The translations under genes and the position numbers were made by a program. This document shows positions 1 through 12,479 of a stretch of 64,000 bases of DNA, one piece after another; the first letter of the stretch is position 1, and every line of letters starts with the position of its first letter. The notes beneath the pieces were generated by a model. It made no database searches. It saw only the letters and a list, made by a program, of their open reading frames with translations, and was not told the origin of the DNA. Source of the stretch: Glandiceps talaboti (Eukaryota; Hemichordata; Enteropneusta; Spengelidae); assembly GCF_964340395.1 (NCBI RefSeq), contig NC_135558.1, positions 11,411,001 to 11,475,000 of the forward strand, written 5' to 3'.

Positions 1-58
1 GTGATGTAGAACGACCCACGTATATTTTCCATATTTTTTGTTCTAAATGGATCATGCA
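1..58 (+). repeat. Right-end fragment of fold-back repeat family A
   Basis: The window opens inside a sequence matching the right end of the family A elements at 48532-48877 and 49308-49655. Shared words are gatgtagaacgaccc, ttccatattttttgttcta and catggtataat. The rest of the copy would lie left of the window. Confidence 0.6.
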
Positions 59-752
59 TGGTATAATTAACTTTGTCCATGTGACACACTCAAAGAGCTG
101 AAAACTTTTAAAAAATCTATGTACACCATGATGATAAGAGTAAGAAAATGGTTGCTAGGTGGAATACTTTCTAATGTGATGATCCTGATTGAAATATAGA
201 ATATTTAATGTCAAGTTCATCTTCTTTTTCAAAGTCATAAAGTTGTAAGAATTATTTAATATATGATGTTTGACTTGAGTAGTTCAGTTATGCAATTATT
301 ACTCTGAAGTAGTTTATATTACACATTTTTCAAAATAGAAATCACCTTGATCCTAGGTGGTATCTCAGAAATTTTTTTTTTTAGAAATACAAATTAAAAA
401 CAGTTTGTTTTTCTTTGTTTAGTAATGCATGCTACAAAGTGTTAATTTATATGAATGCATGGATGTGGCAACAACTTTTTCTAAATCTTCCCCAATTCAC
501 AATTATGTGTGTTCTGAATATGATAGAAGAAGAATTCTATAATATATAAAACATTGGAAATTAAAACATGTGGGGATATTTTTTTTACCAAATTAAGTGT
601 GTAGTTGTTTGCATGACAACATGCTGCAAAACAGAACAACCAAGCTACTACATAACAGTGTATTTATAAAATGTACGTACAGTAATATGTAAAGTATTAT
701 ATAGAGCTTAATACCTATATGTGAAGAATCTAAAACTCACATTTATGTGAAA

Positions 753-1050
753 ATAATACTTTTTCTTCGTTCAGCCAAGGAAAACACAAGTGACCTATAA
801 AGGGGCCTTTGTCACTGTTTGTCTAGCGACTTGTATTGACAACTCTGAGGTCATGAGTATTATCCAGCTGAATGAAGAAAATTTTTGGAAAATAACATAA
901 TATTATACCAGTGATATCAAAGAAAAATCGGGGAAACTAATGGTAATTTTGAACGTTTTGACTCAGTTAAGTAGACATGCGTTGCCATGACAATGACCAG
1001 AGTATAAATTCCATATTTTTTGTTAAACTTGGCTTGTGCATGGTATAATG
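753..1050 (+). repeat. Fold-back repeat family A, copy 1
   Basis: A ~300-bp interspersed element in two parts. The left ~150 bp is an imperfect inverted repeat: arm words cttcgttcagccaaggaaaa and aagtgacct are mirrored by aggtcatgag and cagctgaatgaag. The right ~150 bp is a non-palindromic tail ending in gcatggtataatg. Copies 2 and 3 near 48.5 and 49.3 kb share the same organisation. No coding capacity; it looks like a non-autonomous element mobilised by another element's enzymes. Confidence 0.7.
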
Positions 1051-3409
1051 TATGTTATAATATTTGGTTTACACACATATATCCCCTGTATTCTAATATC
1101 TATCTATTTTCACCTTATACTCATGCATGTGCTGAAGAGTTGCGTGAATTTTCTACTTGAGTTACTGATGTGTTTGTGTGTCATTGTACGTTTTCTGCAT
1201 GCTTTTTTTTCCATGTCTTTCTTTTTCTTAATCTCTCTTTCATCTCTATTGAATGTTTAATGTTAACCACCATTTTTCATGTTACTATTTTTCATATTAA
1301 CTCCCGTTCATTGCAAAATTGCATTGTGTCTGATTAATGTACATACTGTCTAAACAAGGTGCCACAGGTAAATTTTCCGTCCGTCCGTCTGTTTGTCTGT
1401 GTGTGTAACTTACCATATCACCTCTGATAACTTCACTTTAAAATACAGGTCTAACTTCACTATGTCACACACCCCAGGCTTGCAATACACACATCAATTT
1501 CTGTACTTCTTTGACTCTTTGAGGTGATAAGGTTGATAATTTCATCATGTTTTACTATTTAAATGTTTGTCATTTGGGAGAGGGTGTGGATATTGTGATC
1601 CATTTTGCAGTGATTCTGCAAGTTAGACTTATTCTTCAGAATAAGTGAAGGGCAAAGTTAAAGATTTCTTGTACCCATGAAGTGATGATGTCAAAATGTT
1701 TGCTCTCCTGAAGGACGATAAATATTCTAATTACACAAATAGTAAAAACCATAACACAGTGTAAAGATGGTTAACATTGATACCCTCGAATTTGGTTTTA
1801 TACCTGTATATATTCTCTTCAATGAATGGGTATAAAAAGTGGCTGTATTATATTTATTTGTTTATTACTGAAGTCCTTTTGGATCGAATATTCATCTATC
1901 TGTTCCTGTACAATGACATCTTTATTTGTTTGACATCATTAGCTTGTGAGTGGAGGGAAACTTTAACTATGTAAAAACATGTGTTTGCACAATTAGCTGC
2001 GTTGTGTTTGGGGATTAGCTGGTAGCTTTGTTGGCGCGCAATGTATGGGTATTTGCTGTAGTAATTAGCCTTGAAATATGCAATATTCTAAGTTTCTGTA
2101 GATATTTGATGTTGAGATGACACATCATCATGCAATGAAGCCCATAGACTTAGCTTAGGTTTGACCATATTCTTTGATCAAACGGCCTCCTGATAGTGAT
2201 GAGCAGCAGTTTCTTGTATATGTGCAATGATACTATCGACAGTAGTTTTGCCATTCTCTATGGTATCGTACAGAAAGTAAAATGCAAACTGCTGATGTCA
2301 CCTTCCCTGCCCATGAGAATTCTCACCTCTAAAGTTTCAACTGACATGTTAAATTTGGCTTGTTTGCATGTAGTTTGAGTTTAGTTCTCCATGGTAGAAT
2401 TCCCCATCAAATGGCAAGAATTTAGAACAGACTGCCTGACTGTAGAATAGACACAAATTTGTAGTCATGCTAAGGAGTTAGGTTAGGGATAGGAATAGAG
2501 TTAGACCCCCTAACATAAACCTGATTTGTATCACCTTCAATGGGCGGATACTGTTCTACATATGTTCCATGTAAATATCTGCTTGAAGTCAAAGCAAGGA
2601 TGCAAACTTTTGTGAAAATGTAGTCTAAGTTCATACAATATTAGCCAAATTCAACTTGTGTGTCCGAACCATAGAAATGTATATTTTGCAACATCACGTC
2701 TATCATAATTTGAATATTGCATATTGACTTGACAGATTTGCATGCTGCCAACACAGGTGTTGCTGCTTTTTTGAAAAGCGTGCTGATTGGACAAAATAAT
2801 ACATATTCTTGACATGTGTAAGGGTCTAGTAAAGAATGCCTGCTGATTGGTTTACGAATTGTTTTTAAAAAAAGCAAACATGCTGATTGGTTGATAAATT
2901 TATTTGATTTACATAAATCGCATAATTATTGATTGGCTTGTAACTGAAAATATCATTTAGATGTTAATTTCTTATTTCTGACGTCAACCTCTTCAGAGTA
3001 CAAACTTGAGAGAATGAATTCATTTACATATTAGGTCATATTCATAAATTTAACTTTTTCAAACATTTTGCACCTCTGACAAAAGCTATGGTGGATATCT
3101 GGTGAAAGCTTTGGTGGGCTATTAATATTTCAAAATGAAGTTAAATTTGTGAACAGAGGCTGAATGTTTGCACAGATGTGCTTTCATCACACGAGGTTGC
3201 CAATTGATTTTGAGCCAAATTAGCCAAATGGCTAACATATTTTGAACCCCAGAGGAAACACTGCAGTTATTATTTGAGTACAAATCACAGCAATTCCTCA
3301 ATCAATCAACCAATCAGTTAGTCTGCTTTGATACATTGTTGCATCAACAAAACATCTTAATTTATGATCACCATATTAATTTTTGAATTGATGTATATTT
3401 TCATAACAG

Positions 3410-3496
3410 ATCCAAAAACATATCGATGAAGACAAAAGTGAAGCTGTACAAAAAGCAGCAGAAATTGCAGTCAAAGTCATCACTTGGAAACCATAG
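3410..3496 (+). CDS. Candidate terminal coding exon of an unrecognised gene
   Basis: A good 3' splice site (tattttcataacag) is followed by 28 codons and a TAG. The peptide ends in KAAEIAVKVITWKP and includes HIDEDKSEAVQ. Its charged, alanine-rich, helix-like composition is unlike the random translations around it. Polyadenylation signals follow (AATAAA near 3887, 4274 and 4554). I do not recognise the family and found no upstream exon in the window, so this could be chance. If real, it is the 3' end of a + strand gene that lies mostly left of the window, read in phase 0 from the acceptor. Confidence 0.3.
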   Translation: MQKHIDEDKSEAVQKAAEIAVKVITWKP

Positions 3497-4600
3497 AAAC
3501 TGTTCACATGACAACAACATTCCTGAATTAATGATGAAGAACTGTAAATAGGAGTACTTATAACGAAGACAAAAAAGAAAGGAATTCCTCTAGAATTCAA
3601 ATTAAACCATGTAGATTATTTTTTCGGTAAAATTGTGCGATATTTTACATATTATCGATACAGTGTTTGAATCCTACATCAATTCCCTCCACACATTTGG
3701 ATGTTAACTCCCCAGTGTATAAAAATCACCCACTGTATTGCTGTTGGTTTCCCAGCTCTTCTTTGTATATACATATCACATTGTATGTAATGTATTTGAT
3801 GTTCAGTGAGTCAATGCACAACTAGGATTGCGACAATTTTATCTGTATTTATAAAATTATCAAACCTTCCAAGATTGGAGGTATAAAATAAATTTCTTTC
3901 ATAACTGTCAAAGTTTGGAGGTATGAATTAAATTACTTTCATATAAATATATATCAAGGAATTCCAAATACTGATGTGTAAGAAAGTGTTAGATTATCAC
4001 CTAAACTATGAAATACAATGGTTGGTGGTAGTCCATATGTTCTACTTACCTCAAACCATTGCATAATGACTGGCTTGTTATCACCAGGTCTGATTTTAAA
4101 AAAAGCAGTATAAGCATGTACTGTTATACTTGTACCAAAAATGGTCAAACAAGGTTGCTGCAGGTTTGGATACGTGTCTCGCTTAGCAAGTCTTTGAAAC
4201 TTCAGAACTATCAACAGGTTCCATTGGGAGAACAGTGCTAATGCACTGAAATGGTGTCTGTATATGAAAGATTAATAAACAAAGAAAGAGGGGGTGGGTG
4301 GGGGGGGGGGGGGGGAATGCCTGGAAAGCTTGTGATCGCCGCTTAAGTCAACCCCTTTAAAGTGTATATTTAGGTCAAATAGGCTATGTATTTTACCTTG
4401 TATTTTTGATCTTATATATATAGTTTTGTGAATTGGTATCATTGTATATATGTCAAATTAACCAATTAATGTCTACACCATTGTCTTGTTTTGTGAAGAC
4501 AGGTGGAAAACGGTCTCATTTTGTTTAAATACTGTATTTGCATATTATTTTGACAATAAACAGATTTTCCCCCAAAAAAGAGTTGTATTTATGTTATTGT
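3497..4600 (+). other. Possible 3' UTR and intergenic sequence
   Basis: Non-coding and AT-rich, with several AATAAA hexamers. The one near 4554 (gacaataaacag) is followed by a T/G-rich stretch typical of a cleavage site. Includes a G homopolymer-like tract at 4290-4315. Confidence 0.3.
4290..4315 (+). repeat. G-rich tract (gggggtgggtggg...)
   Basis: Twenty-six bases, all G apart from two T residues. A candidate G-quadruplex, and also prone to sequencing error. Confidence 0.85.
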
Positions 4601-6420
4601 GTTGGTATGTAATACATCTAGTTATAGTAATATGTATATTTGTGTACTGAATTGTATAACCCCCACCCATGACATGAATAAAAAAAATCTAAAACTTGCC
4701 ATGATTAGAGACCGATGTGTGAGGGCGCCCTTCACTGCGTACCATACAGACCTGGGCTGGGATCGGTTGATTTCGGGATAACATACTGAGTCAATATTTT
4801 AAATGGGTAGATAGTTAGGGCTCTTTTCACAGTGAAAGCAACTTATTATGTAACAGTTGAAAAATGTCAGTTTCTTTGTATATCCAATAGAAATATGTGC
4901 CTATGGCCCACGTAAATCCTACATTAGAAGGTTTAATGCAGAAACATTAAATTTAGAAGGGATTTTTAATAATTTAAGATATATATCTGCGATGGGAAAT
5001 TATGCAATGAAACACGAATATGAATATAAGGTCCCTGTAGATGGCAGAGCCGCTCATGACTTCAGAAAGTAGGGTACGTAGGTTGAAATTTCATTTTATT
5101 TTACATTTAAAAATTTTAAATCACTATGAAGATAAGATTCTCATCAGTCACAATACTTTCATGAGAGTTTGATGAGGTGTAAAAGAAGTAAATGAAGATA
5201 ATTATATGTGAAGTAAACGAATGCATTATGCGGGTTGTCTAAAAACATTTGCCCAACAATTTTTTGCCGTGCAAAATGAATCAACAGCTGGGGTGAACAT
5301 AGCTCTGGATGTATATGCTACAATGTTTTGACACATCTTCCCTCTAGTCGAACCTCATAGCATATGCATCCAATTACAGAGAATGAAGCTGTATGACATA
5401 CACATATATAGTTGGTAGACAGATCAGTCAATCACAGGGAAGATTTCATGATAGATTTTATTCATATCGAGGTGGGTTGTGATGTAATATAAATCTAGAT
5501 TTGAATACAGAATTGTTGGGTAAATATCCAAGCGAATGTTGGGGGGATATATCCGAAATCAACCAAACAATGGGTTTCAGTTAAGTTCCCAAGATAATCC
5601 AAAAAAGACCAAACACATTCATACTATATAATGGAGTCATTACCGAGTAGACTCACTGTTGTTTTGAGTGGAAACAGTTTTCCATGTCCTATCCTGAACA
5701 CTTCTGTAGGTTGACTGATGCTCTACTGACAAGTGATTGGTGACAAAAGACAGAGTTTAGTTGTCACGTGTTTGTGAGAACCAAAGAGGAAATTGTAATA
5801 CAATTTTAGATTTGATACGGATTTATTGGGCAAATGTGTAAGGGAGTGTTGGAAGACGTAGTCGAATTCAGTCAAGTGAGGTAAAGTTCCGAGATGACCC
5901 AACAATAGAAACTGAAAACATTCACACTTATACTATACAAGTCATACACTTTTTACTTGTTCATTTATTGATCAACATTGCAATTAATACAACATTGCCA
6001 TCATCATCATCATCATGTGATTTAGAATAAACTGTGATTACAAATTTTTGTTGTAAAGTTGTTCATTATACAAAATTTACACAGACTTTCAAATTCATGA
6101 AATCCTGACACCGTACCTTACAACAATGTGACTAAAATATGTTATGTTTGTCGTAAAAGCTGTGCGCTCTACCAAATCTCACAAATTCTAAATTAAAATT
6201 ACATATGGTATTTTCCCAAGTGAACTAAGTTAAAGGTCTTCACTTTGTATATAATAATACGACAGGATTTAAAGTTTTGTATCAAGAGCTGAAATCTATT
6301 ATTTTCATACAATAAAAACATAACTCGTGCCACTGCAAAATGCTCTTACTAAAATGGAGATGTTTTTAATTACTCTCTATTGTAAATGTTAGTGCAATAT
6401 ATCTGTATCCTGACAGAGAT
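4601..6420. other. Intergenic DNA with a diverged direct duplication
   Basis: No supported gene. A stretch at about 5490-5632 reappears diverged at about 5797-5940. Shared words include tagatttga, attgttggg/attattggg, agttcc, agat-aacc and cacattca/cattcacac; spacing is ~305 bp. A 71-codon open frame at 4857-5072 has no recognisable family and lacks supporting features. Confidence 0.4.
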
Positions 6421-6429
6421 ATTTTATAT

Positions 6430-6960
6430 TTGGTATCTGCCCATCAGTATTGGTGTCTTTGCATATTAGATACTTTGCATTTTGACATAGATACTTTGTA
6501 TTTTGTATGCATTCTTTGTGTCATTATAAAGATATATTGCACCTTTCTAAAGATACTTTGTAGCTATTTAAGGATACTGGAGCTTTTTTATAGCCACATT
6601 GTAGCTATTTATACTGTGTAGCCTTTTAAAGCTACATTGTAGCATTCTATAGATAACACTGTAGCTTGCTACACTCTAGCTATCCAAAGACACTATCTTT
6701 TTATTGTTACATTGTAGCTTTCTGAAGACACTTTCTAGTTTAGCATGGGTACTTTGATGTTTTGGTATAGCTACATTGTAGCCTTGTAAAGATACTTTGC
6801 CACTTTCTAGTTGAAACAGCATTCCATAGGTACTTGGCAAAACTAACAATGATTTGTATCTTTCTATTGATACATTGTAGCTGTCTAAAGATATCTTGTA
6901 GCTATGCCATAGATATCTTAATAATTTTCTCTAAGGATATCTTAGCTGCATTTTCATCAG
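6430..6960. repeat. Degenerate ~30-bp tandem repeat (attgtagct...aaagatactttg)
   Basis: The words gatactttg, acattgtagc and tctaaagata recur at irregular ~25-40 bp spacing over ~500 bp. An old, diverged minisatellite; no coding potential. Confidence 0.65.
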
Positions 6961-7689
6961 CAAATGTAAACAAAATTCACAAACACATACATTGAGTACA
7001 GAATACTTAGTACACAATTTGTACACAGGCACTTGTTAACAATGTCCACATATGAGTTGGTAGTAGCATTTCAACATAAAACATTAAGAAAATTCTCTAC
7101 AAGGTTTTGACACAAGTTTCAGCAGTCTGGCCTGCTACCCAGGCAGTCAACACTAAAATCTAAGTTGACGGTACAGCACATTTACAATTTTTTACGACAG
7201 TACATATTAAATTGTACAGAATTCAGGTTTGTTGAACTTTTGATACTATTCCTTTTGTAAATCACATAAAAATGTATCAAAAAATTAATACATATAAAAT
7301 AAAAATCGAAGTCTTTGATTCACATAATTCTAGCTATATGTTGTGATGATTATATATCAGTATACAGATTGTCAGAATATATTATCAAGTGGTAACACCA
7401 GTGATTACACATAATGGTACATTGAATTAAGTCGTACAATGTTGACACAGCATTTATTGTGGTGCACAACAACACTAAAAACCACAGTAATAACTGCACT
7501 AAATAAGTTGTACAACACTGACACAGTATTTATTATGATACAGGCACCACAATGGCCAGTCTTGTGCTATTAGCTGTAAACACTGACAAGTCTGTGCTGT
7601 AAACTACTGTGTTCCTTGGCAAATTAAAAAACATAAAATCCTGTCAATTGCACCTAATACCATTATCAAAAGTAAATCCATAGTAAGTA

Positions 7690-7890
7690 TTGTCTTGGCA
7701 AGCACTAGCATGTTATAATGTACTTTGTAAGAACTACAATGTTGGTACATTCATAGCTAGCACTAGTATGTTATAATGTACTTTGTAAGAACTACAATGT
7801 TGGTACATTCATTGCAAGCACTAGTGCACTGTGTTAGTACTAGAACTATGGTACTCATTGCTAGCACTACCACATAATAATGCATTAGTG
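7690..7890. repeat. Short tandem duplication (~52 bp unit)
   Basis: The segment agcactagyatgttataatg...actacaatgttggtacattc is present twice almost perfectly and then a third time in decayed form (7815-7890). Confidence 0.8.
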
Positions 7891-7949
7891 TAAGAACAAG
7901 AATGATAGTACATTCATTTCAATGCACTCACTATAATGACAGAATCATT

Positions 7950-8400
7950 AATTTGCATGTCTATTCACAGACAGTACCATTAATTTGCATGTCTATTCAC
8001 AGACAGTATCATTAATTTGCATGTCTATTCACAGACAGTATCATTAATTTGCATGTCTATTCCCAGACAGTATCATTAATTTGCATGTCTATTCCCAGAC
8101 AGTATCATTAATTTGCATGTCTATTCACAGACAGTATCATTAATTTGCATGTCTATTCACGGACACTGCTATCAATTTGCATGTCTATTCACAGACAGTA
8201 CCATTAATTAGCATGTCTATTCACAGACAGTACCATTAATTTTCATGTCTATTCACAGACAGTATCATTAATTTGCATGTCTATTCACAGACAGCATCAT
8301 TAATTTGCATGTCTATTCATGGACACCGCTATCAATTTGCATGTCTATTCACAGACTCTACTATTATTTTCACTTCTATTCACAACAGACCCTTGTTAAG
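7950..8400. repeat. 31-bp minisatellite carrying octamer motifs
   Basis: About 13 units with the pattern cagtatcattaatttgcatg followed by tctattcacaga. Eleven units retain an exact ATTTGCAT octamer (the complement of ATGCAAAT, a POU-domain site). Two others carry attagcat or attttcat, and the last unit is degenerate. It is not a CRISPR array, because there are no unique spacers. It lies in the gene-poor stretch 3' of the LRR gene. Confidence 0.9.
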
Positions 8401-9639
8401 TTGAAAGTAACAGGGTCTTGAGGAAACAAGGAACAAAACAGAAGAGATAAGATTTTACGATATCATACTTATATACAACGAGTTGAAGATTCATACCATT
8501 TTTGTACTCACTTTCAGTAGAAACAATACCACATCCTCACCGCCTGTTCCTTTTGTCACATCTGGAGTGCTTTATATGCAAATGAATGTACCATTTTACA
8601 CCTACCACTGCTATGAAGTGCACACCTGCTTTTAGCAAAATACCATTTGACATAATACCTACAATAATTATTACAACTCAAAAAGTATAATACACTCAGA
8701 ACATCACAAAATATATCAAAACATCTCACTTGAACAGATTTCTATCAACTAAAACTAATACATGTACGAAATATTTGCATAAACTAAAAACAAAACTAGA
8801 ACTTCTTGCAGTTCTGTCTAGTTAAACTACCATCAGTAATTTTGTCTAAATGCACAATTTTCTACATAAATAAAACTGACACAAAAAATGTTAACAAAAA
8901 AAGTCTGGGTTTTGGAAGTTTATGTATCATTCTCATTGGAATATGTCAACATTTATGGAACACACACACAAATAATGAGAGAAAAAAATGGCTGTCATCT
9001 CTCAAACTTGGCACAAATGTGTGACCACACTATTTTTATAGTTACCATATTTTTTTTTTCTTCAAAGCTTTCCTTGGTTACAAACAAAGGAAAATACAAG
9101 ACATAAAAATATTGACACATTTGGTGGATATAACATTGACTGGCCAGAAAAAAAAAACGTTTGTTGATTTTTCACAAATAAAAGTTTCCTGGCATATTTG
9201 TGGTTGGACATTTTCCAATCCGTGATACAGGCACCAAGACCAGCAGGTACGTATTCCCAAAAACTATACACATATTTTGGAAAGTTGTTGATGATGATAA
9301 AGTGTTACGTTCAATGATCAAAGTTTAAAACTAAGATCACTATTGGAAACATGAGATAAAAACTAAACTCAAAATACCGGATAAAGTTTATACAGCAAAG
9401 AAGTAAACACATCTTTTATCTTTGATAACTCCAAATTTTACCAAACTAACGTAACTACAATATGTACATCTAAACATCTATTTGCTAACACTATATCTAC
9501 CTACCATCTTAACTTTTATAAGTGTTCAAAACTTCTTACATACGATATGTTACATTGTTAATAAATTGTCACTTTATATAGTATGTTAGTGATTCTTTCA
9601 CTTCACTACATATCATCCAAACTCTTTACACTTATCATA
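8401..9639. other. Intergenic DNA, nothing recognised
   Basis: Short overlapping open frames here have no protein-like composition and no splice-site support. Confidence 0.4.
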
Positions 9640-10140
9640 TCTGTCTCCTCCAACCCACCCAAACCCCAAAAACTTATCAACCCACCCAAACCCCCAAAAC
9701 TTATCAACCCACCCAACCACTAAAAGTAATGATCACCTAATTCAACAATTGATCAACCCCATAAACTAATCAACCCACCCCAACCCCCTAAACTTAACAA
9801 TCAACCCATTCCAACCCCCAACCCCCAACCCCCTAACTTGGCAATCAACCCACGTCAACCCCCTAAGTTCAACAATCACCCAACCCCCTAACTTGGCAAT
9901 CAACCCACCCCTAGCCCCCTAAATTCCACATTCACCCAACCCCCTAACTTGGCAATCAACCCACCCCAACCCCCTAAATTCAACGATCACCCAAACCCCT
10001 AACCTGGCTATTAGCCCACACCCAACCCCCTAAACATAACAATTAACCCATCCCAACCCAATCACCCAACCCCCTAAACTTGACAATCAATCCCCCCCAG
10101 CAACCTAAACTTAACAATCAACCCTCCCCCTCCCCTACAG
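9640..10140 (-). repeat. C-rich (+) / G-rich (-) ~30-bp minisatellite
   Basis: Units resemble caacccaccccaaccccc followed by taaacttaacaat, repeated ~15 times with length variation. The - strand reads TTAGGGGGTTGGGGTGGG in many units. That combines a telomere-like TTAGGG word with closely spaced G runs, so G-quadruplex formation on that strand is plausible. Confidence 0.85.
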
Positions 10141-10544
10141 TAGTTTTTGACATTGATGAAACTATTAAATCAACATTGATTTAACTAAAAGTGATAAAAA
10201 ATGAAGACAGGAATGGTTAGGATTGAGGTGGGCTTCATATGAGAATAATTTTTTTTTTTCAAACTTGGAAATGTTTATGATCGGAACTCAAAGTTGTCAA
10301 GATATGATACATCCATGAAAGAAAACAACTAATGCCATCTAAAAATACCGCCAATGGAGTTGAAGCCCAACTGATAATATTGAAACAAATATTACAAGAC
10401 AATGTAATTGTTGTTGTAATGGTCATGATCATAGTTGCTAGGGATTGTTTTGGTATTTACCTCACCCTTCATAAACACTGGTGACTATCTATATAGGATA
10501 CGATACAGTTTCTATGAAAGAAGTCTTTGTTGTCATGCATTACT

Positions 10545-11725
10545 ATTGGACAACCACCTGGTATAAATATATGCAATATTCAAATTCAAATCTGAGCATT
10601 ATAGATGGAATGAGAAATTCAGATGTATACATTACTATTGGATGACCACCTGGTATTAATATATGTAATATTCAAATTAAAATGTCAGCATTATAAATGG
10701 ACAAATTCAGATGTACGCATTACTATCAGATAACCACCTGGTATAAATATACGCAATATTCAAATGTGAGCAATGTGGATGGACAAATTCAGATGTATGC
10801 ATTACTATCAGATGACCACCTGGTATAAATATATGCAATATTCAAATGTGAGCATTATAGATGGACAAATTCAGATGTATGCATTACTATCAGATGACCA
10901 CCTGGTATAAATATATGCAATATTCAAATGTGAGCATTATAGATGGACAAATTCAGATGTATGCATTGCTATCAGATAACCACCTGGTATAAATATATGC
11001 AATATTCAAATGTGAGCATTATAGATGGACAAATTCAGATGTATGCATTACTATCAGATGACCACCTGGTATAAATATATGCAATATTCAAATGTGAGCA
11101 TTATAGATGGACAAATTCAGATGTATGCATTACTATCAGATAACCACCTGGTATAAATATATGCAATATTCAAATGTGAGCATTATAGATGGACAAATTC
11201 AGATGTATGCATTGCTATCAGAAAACCACCTGGTATAAATATATGCAATATTCAAATGTGAGCATTATAGATGGACAAATTCATATGTATGCATTGCCAT
11301 CAGATAACCACCTGGTATAAATATATGCAATATTCAAATGCCAGCATTATAGATGCACAAATTCAGATGTATGTATTACTATCAGATGACCATGTACCAC
11401 CAGGTATAAATATATGCAATATTCAAATTAAGATGTATGCATTACTATTGGATAACCACCTGGTATAAATATATGCAATATTCAAATTCAAATCTGAACA
11501 CCACAGATGGGCAAATTCAGAAATTTGTATTACTATAGGACAACCATTTGGTATAAATATATGCAACTGCATTACTATTGGATAACCACCAGGTATAAAT
11601 ATATACAAATAGTCAAATTCAGATGTATGCATTACTATTGGATAACCACCAGGAGTAATTTAGTATACGACACATTCAAATTCAGATGTTTGCATTATGA
11701 TTGGCCAATCACCTGTTATAAATAA
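10545..11725. repeat. Satellite array with ~82-bp unit
   Basis: About 14-15 units, each with ccacctggtataaatatatg, caatattcaaatgtgagc, attatagatggacaaattca and gatgtatgcattactatca. The central units (10730-11330) are nearly identical, while the edges are diverged and shortened, as expected from unequal exchange. Each unit has a CACCTG E-box and a TATAAATA word. Open frames across it are repeat translations, not genes. Confidence 0.9.
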
Positions 11726-12479
11726 ACAATGTTAAGAGACAGTATATCGTAATGTATAAAGTCTTGTATATTTTGATAACCATATCGACCACTTAGACAA
11801 ATCACATCTGAAGGTCGCGAGCTGCCCTTACTAGTGCACTTATCCCTGGATAATTATCACCCCCTCCCTCAGCATGCAACCCCCACCCCACCATTATAAG
11901 ACAGACATTTGTATAGAACATGTTTAGTGACTGCATTTTATGAGAAATACTGCCAAGTGAAAGCACATGTGAACCAGACACTGTAATAGCACCATGTACT
12001 TTTAAGAACATCACAAACACTAGAGACTACACTCCCACTTTTTTTTCTTTTTATATCTATCCCTACTTTAGAAGAACTGCCATTAAGTTATCCATGATTG
12101 ATCTGACACTACACTAGACTAGTTTTTTTTCTACAAAACCCAACACCTGCTTAGAAACTTATACCAACCCGCATAGATTGTCCAAACTGTTACTAGTATT
12201 GTAGTACATATATTATGTAGTGTAGGTGTACAATGAGCTGTTTTGTGACTTCAGAAGATACAACCATGGCAGCTTGACTGTCGGGAAACTAACATGAACA
12301 CAAACTGAAAGAGTTAATGCACCATGTTGATATAAGCATAGTGGAGGGTCTATGATATAAGCTACGAATGAAACTGATTTACATGATAGGGTGGTGTTCC
12401 TAAAAGGTGGAATTTCTGATAATAACGTGTGTTTTTTTCTCAAAGTGCTAGTGAGGGCAAATACAACACCATTCACTGT
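11726..12479. other. Intergenic DNA, nothing recognised
   Basis: AT-rich sequence without conserved coding signal; two short - strand open frames show no domain or splice context. Confidence 0.4.

Larger units (their letters stand above)
1..3409. other. Non-coding stretch upstream of a candidate terminal exon
   Basis: AT-rich DNA with no open reading frame that looks like a conserved protein. It holds one full copy and one end fragment of a dispersed fold-back repeat (listed separately), a short CTGT/CCGT-rich tract near 1376-1410, and three CCAAT-type boxes in a loosely repeated context (tgctgattgg near 2780, 2839 and 2880). If the exon at 3410-3496 is real, much of this would be the last intron of that gene. 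Confidence 0.4.

Noticed and set aside
4857-5072. 71-codon + strand frame that looks moderately protein-like
   Set aside because: No recognised family and no intron or regulatory context, and it uses a non-ATG start in the supplied frame; left as unsupported.
7950-8400. CRISPR-like regular repeats
   Set aside because: Units are contiguous without unique spacers, in an intron-bearing animal genome; an ordinary minisatellite.
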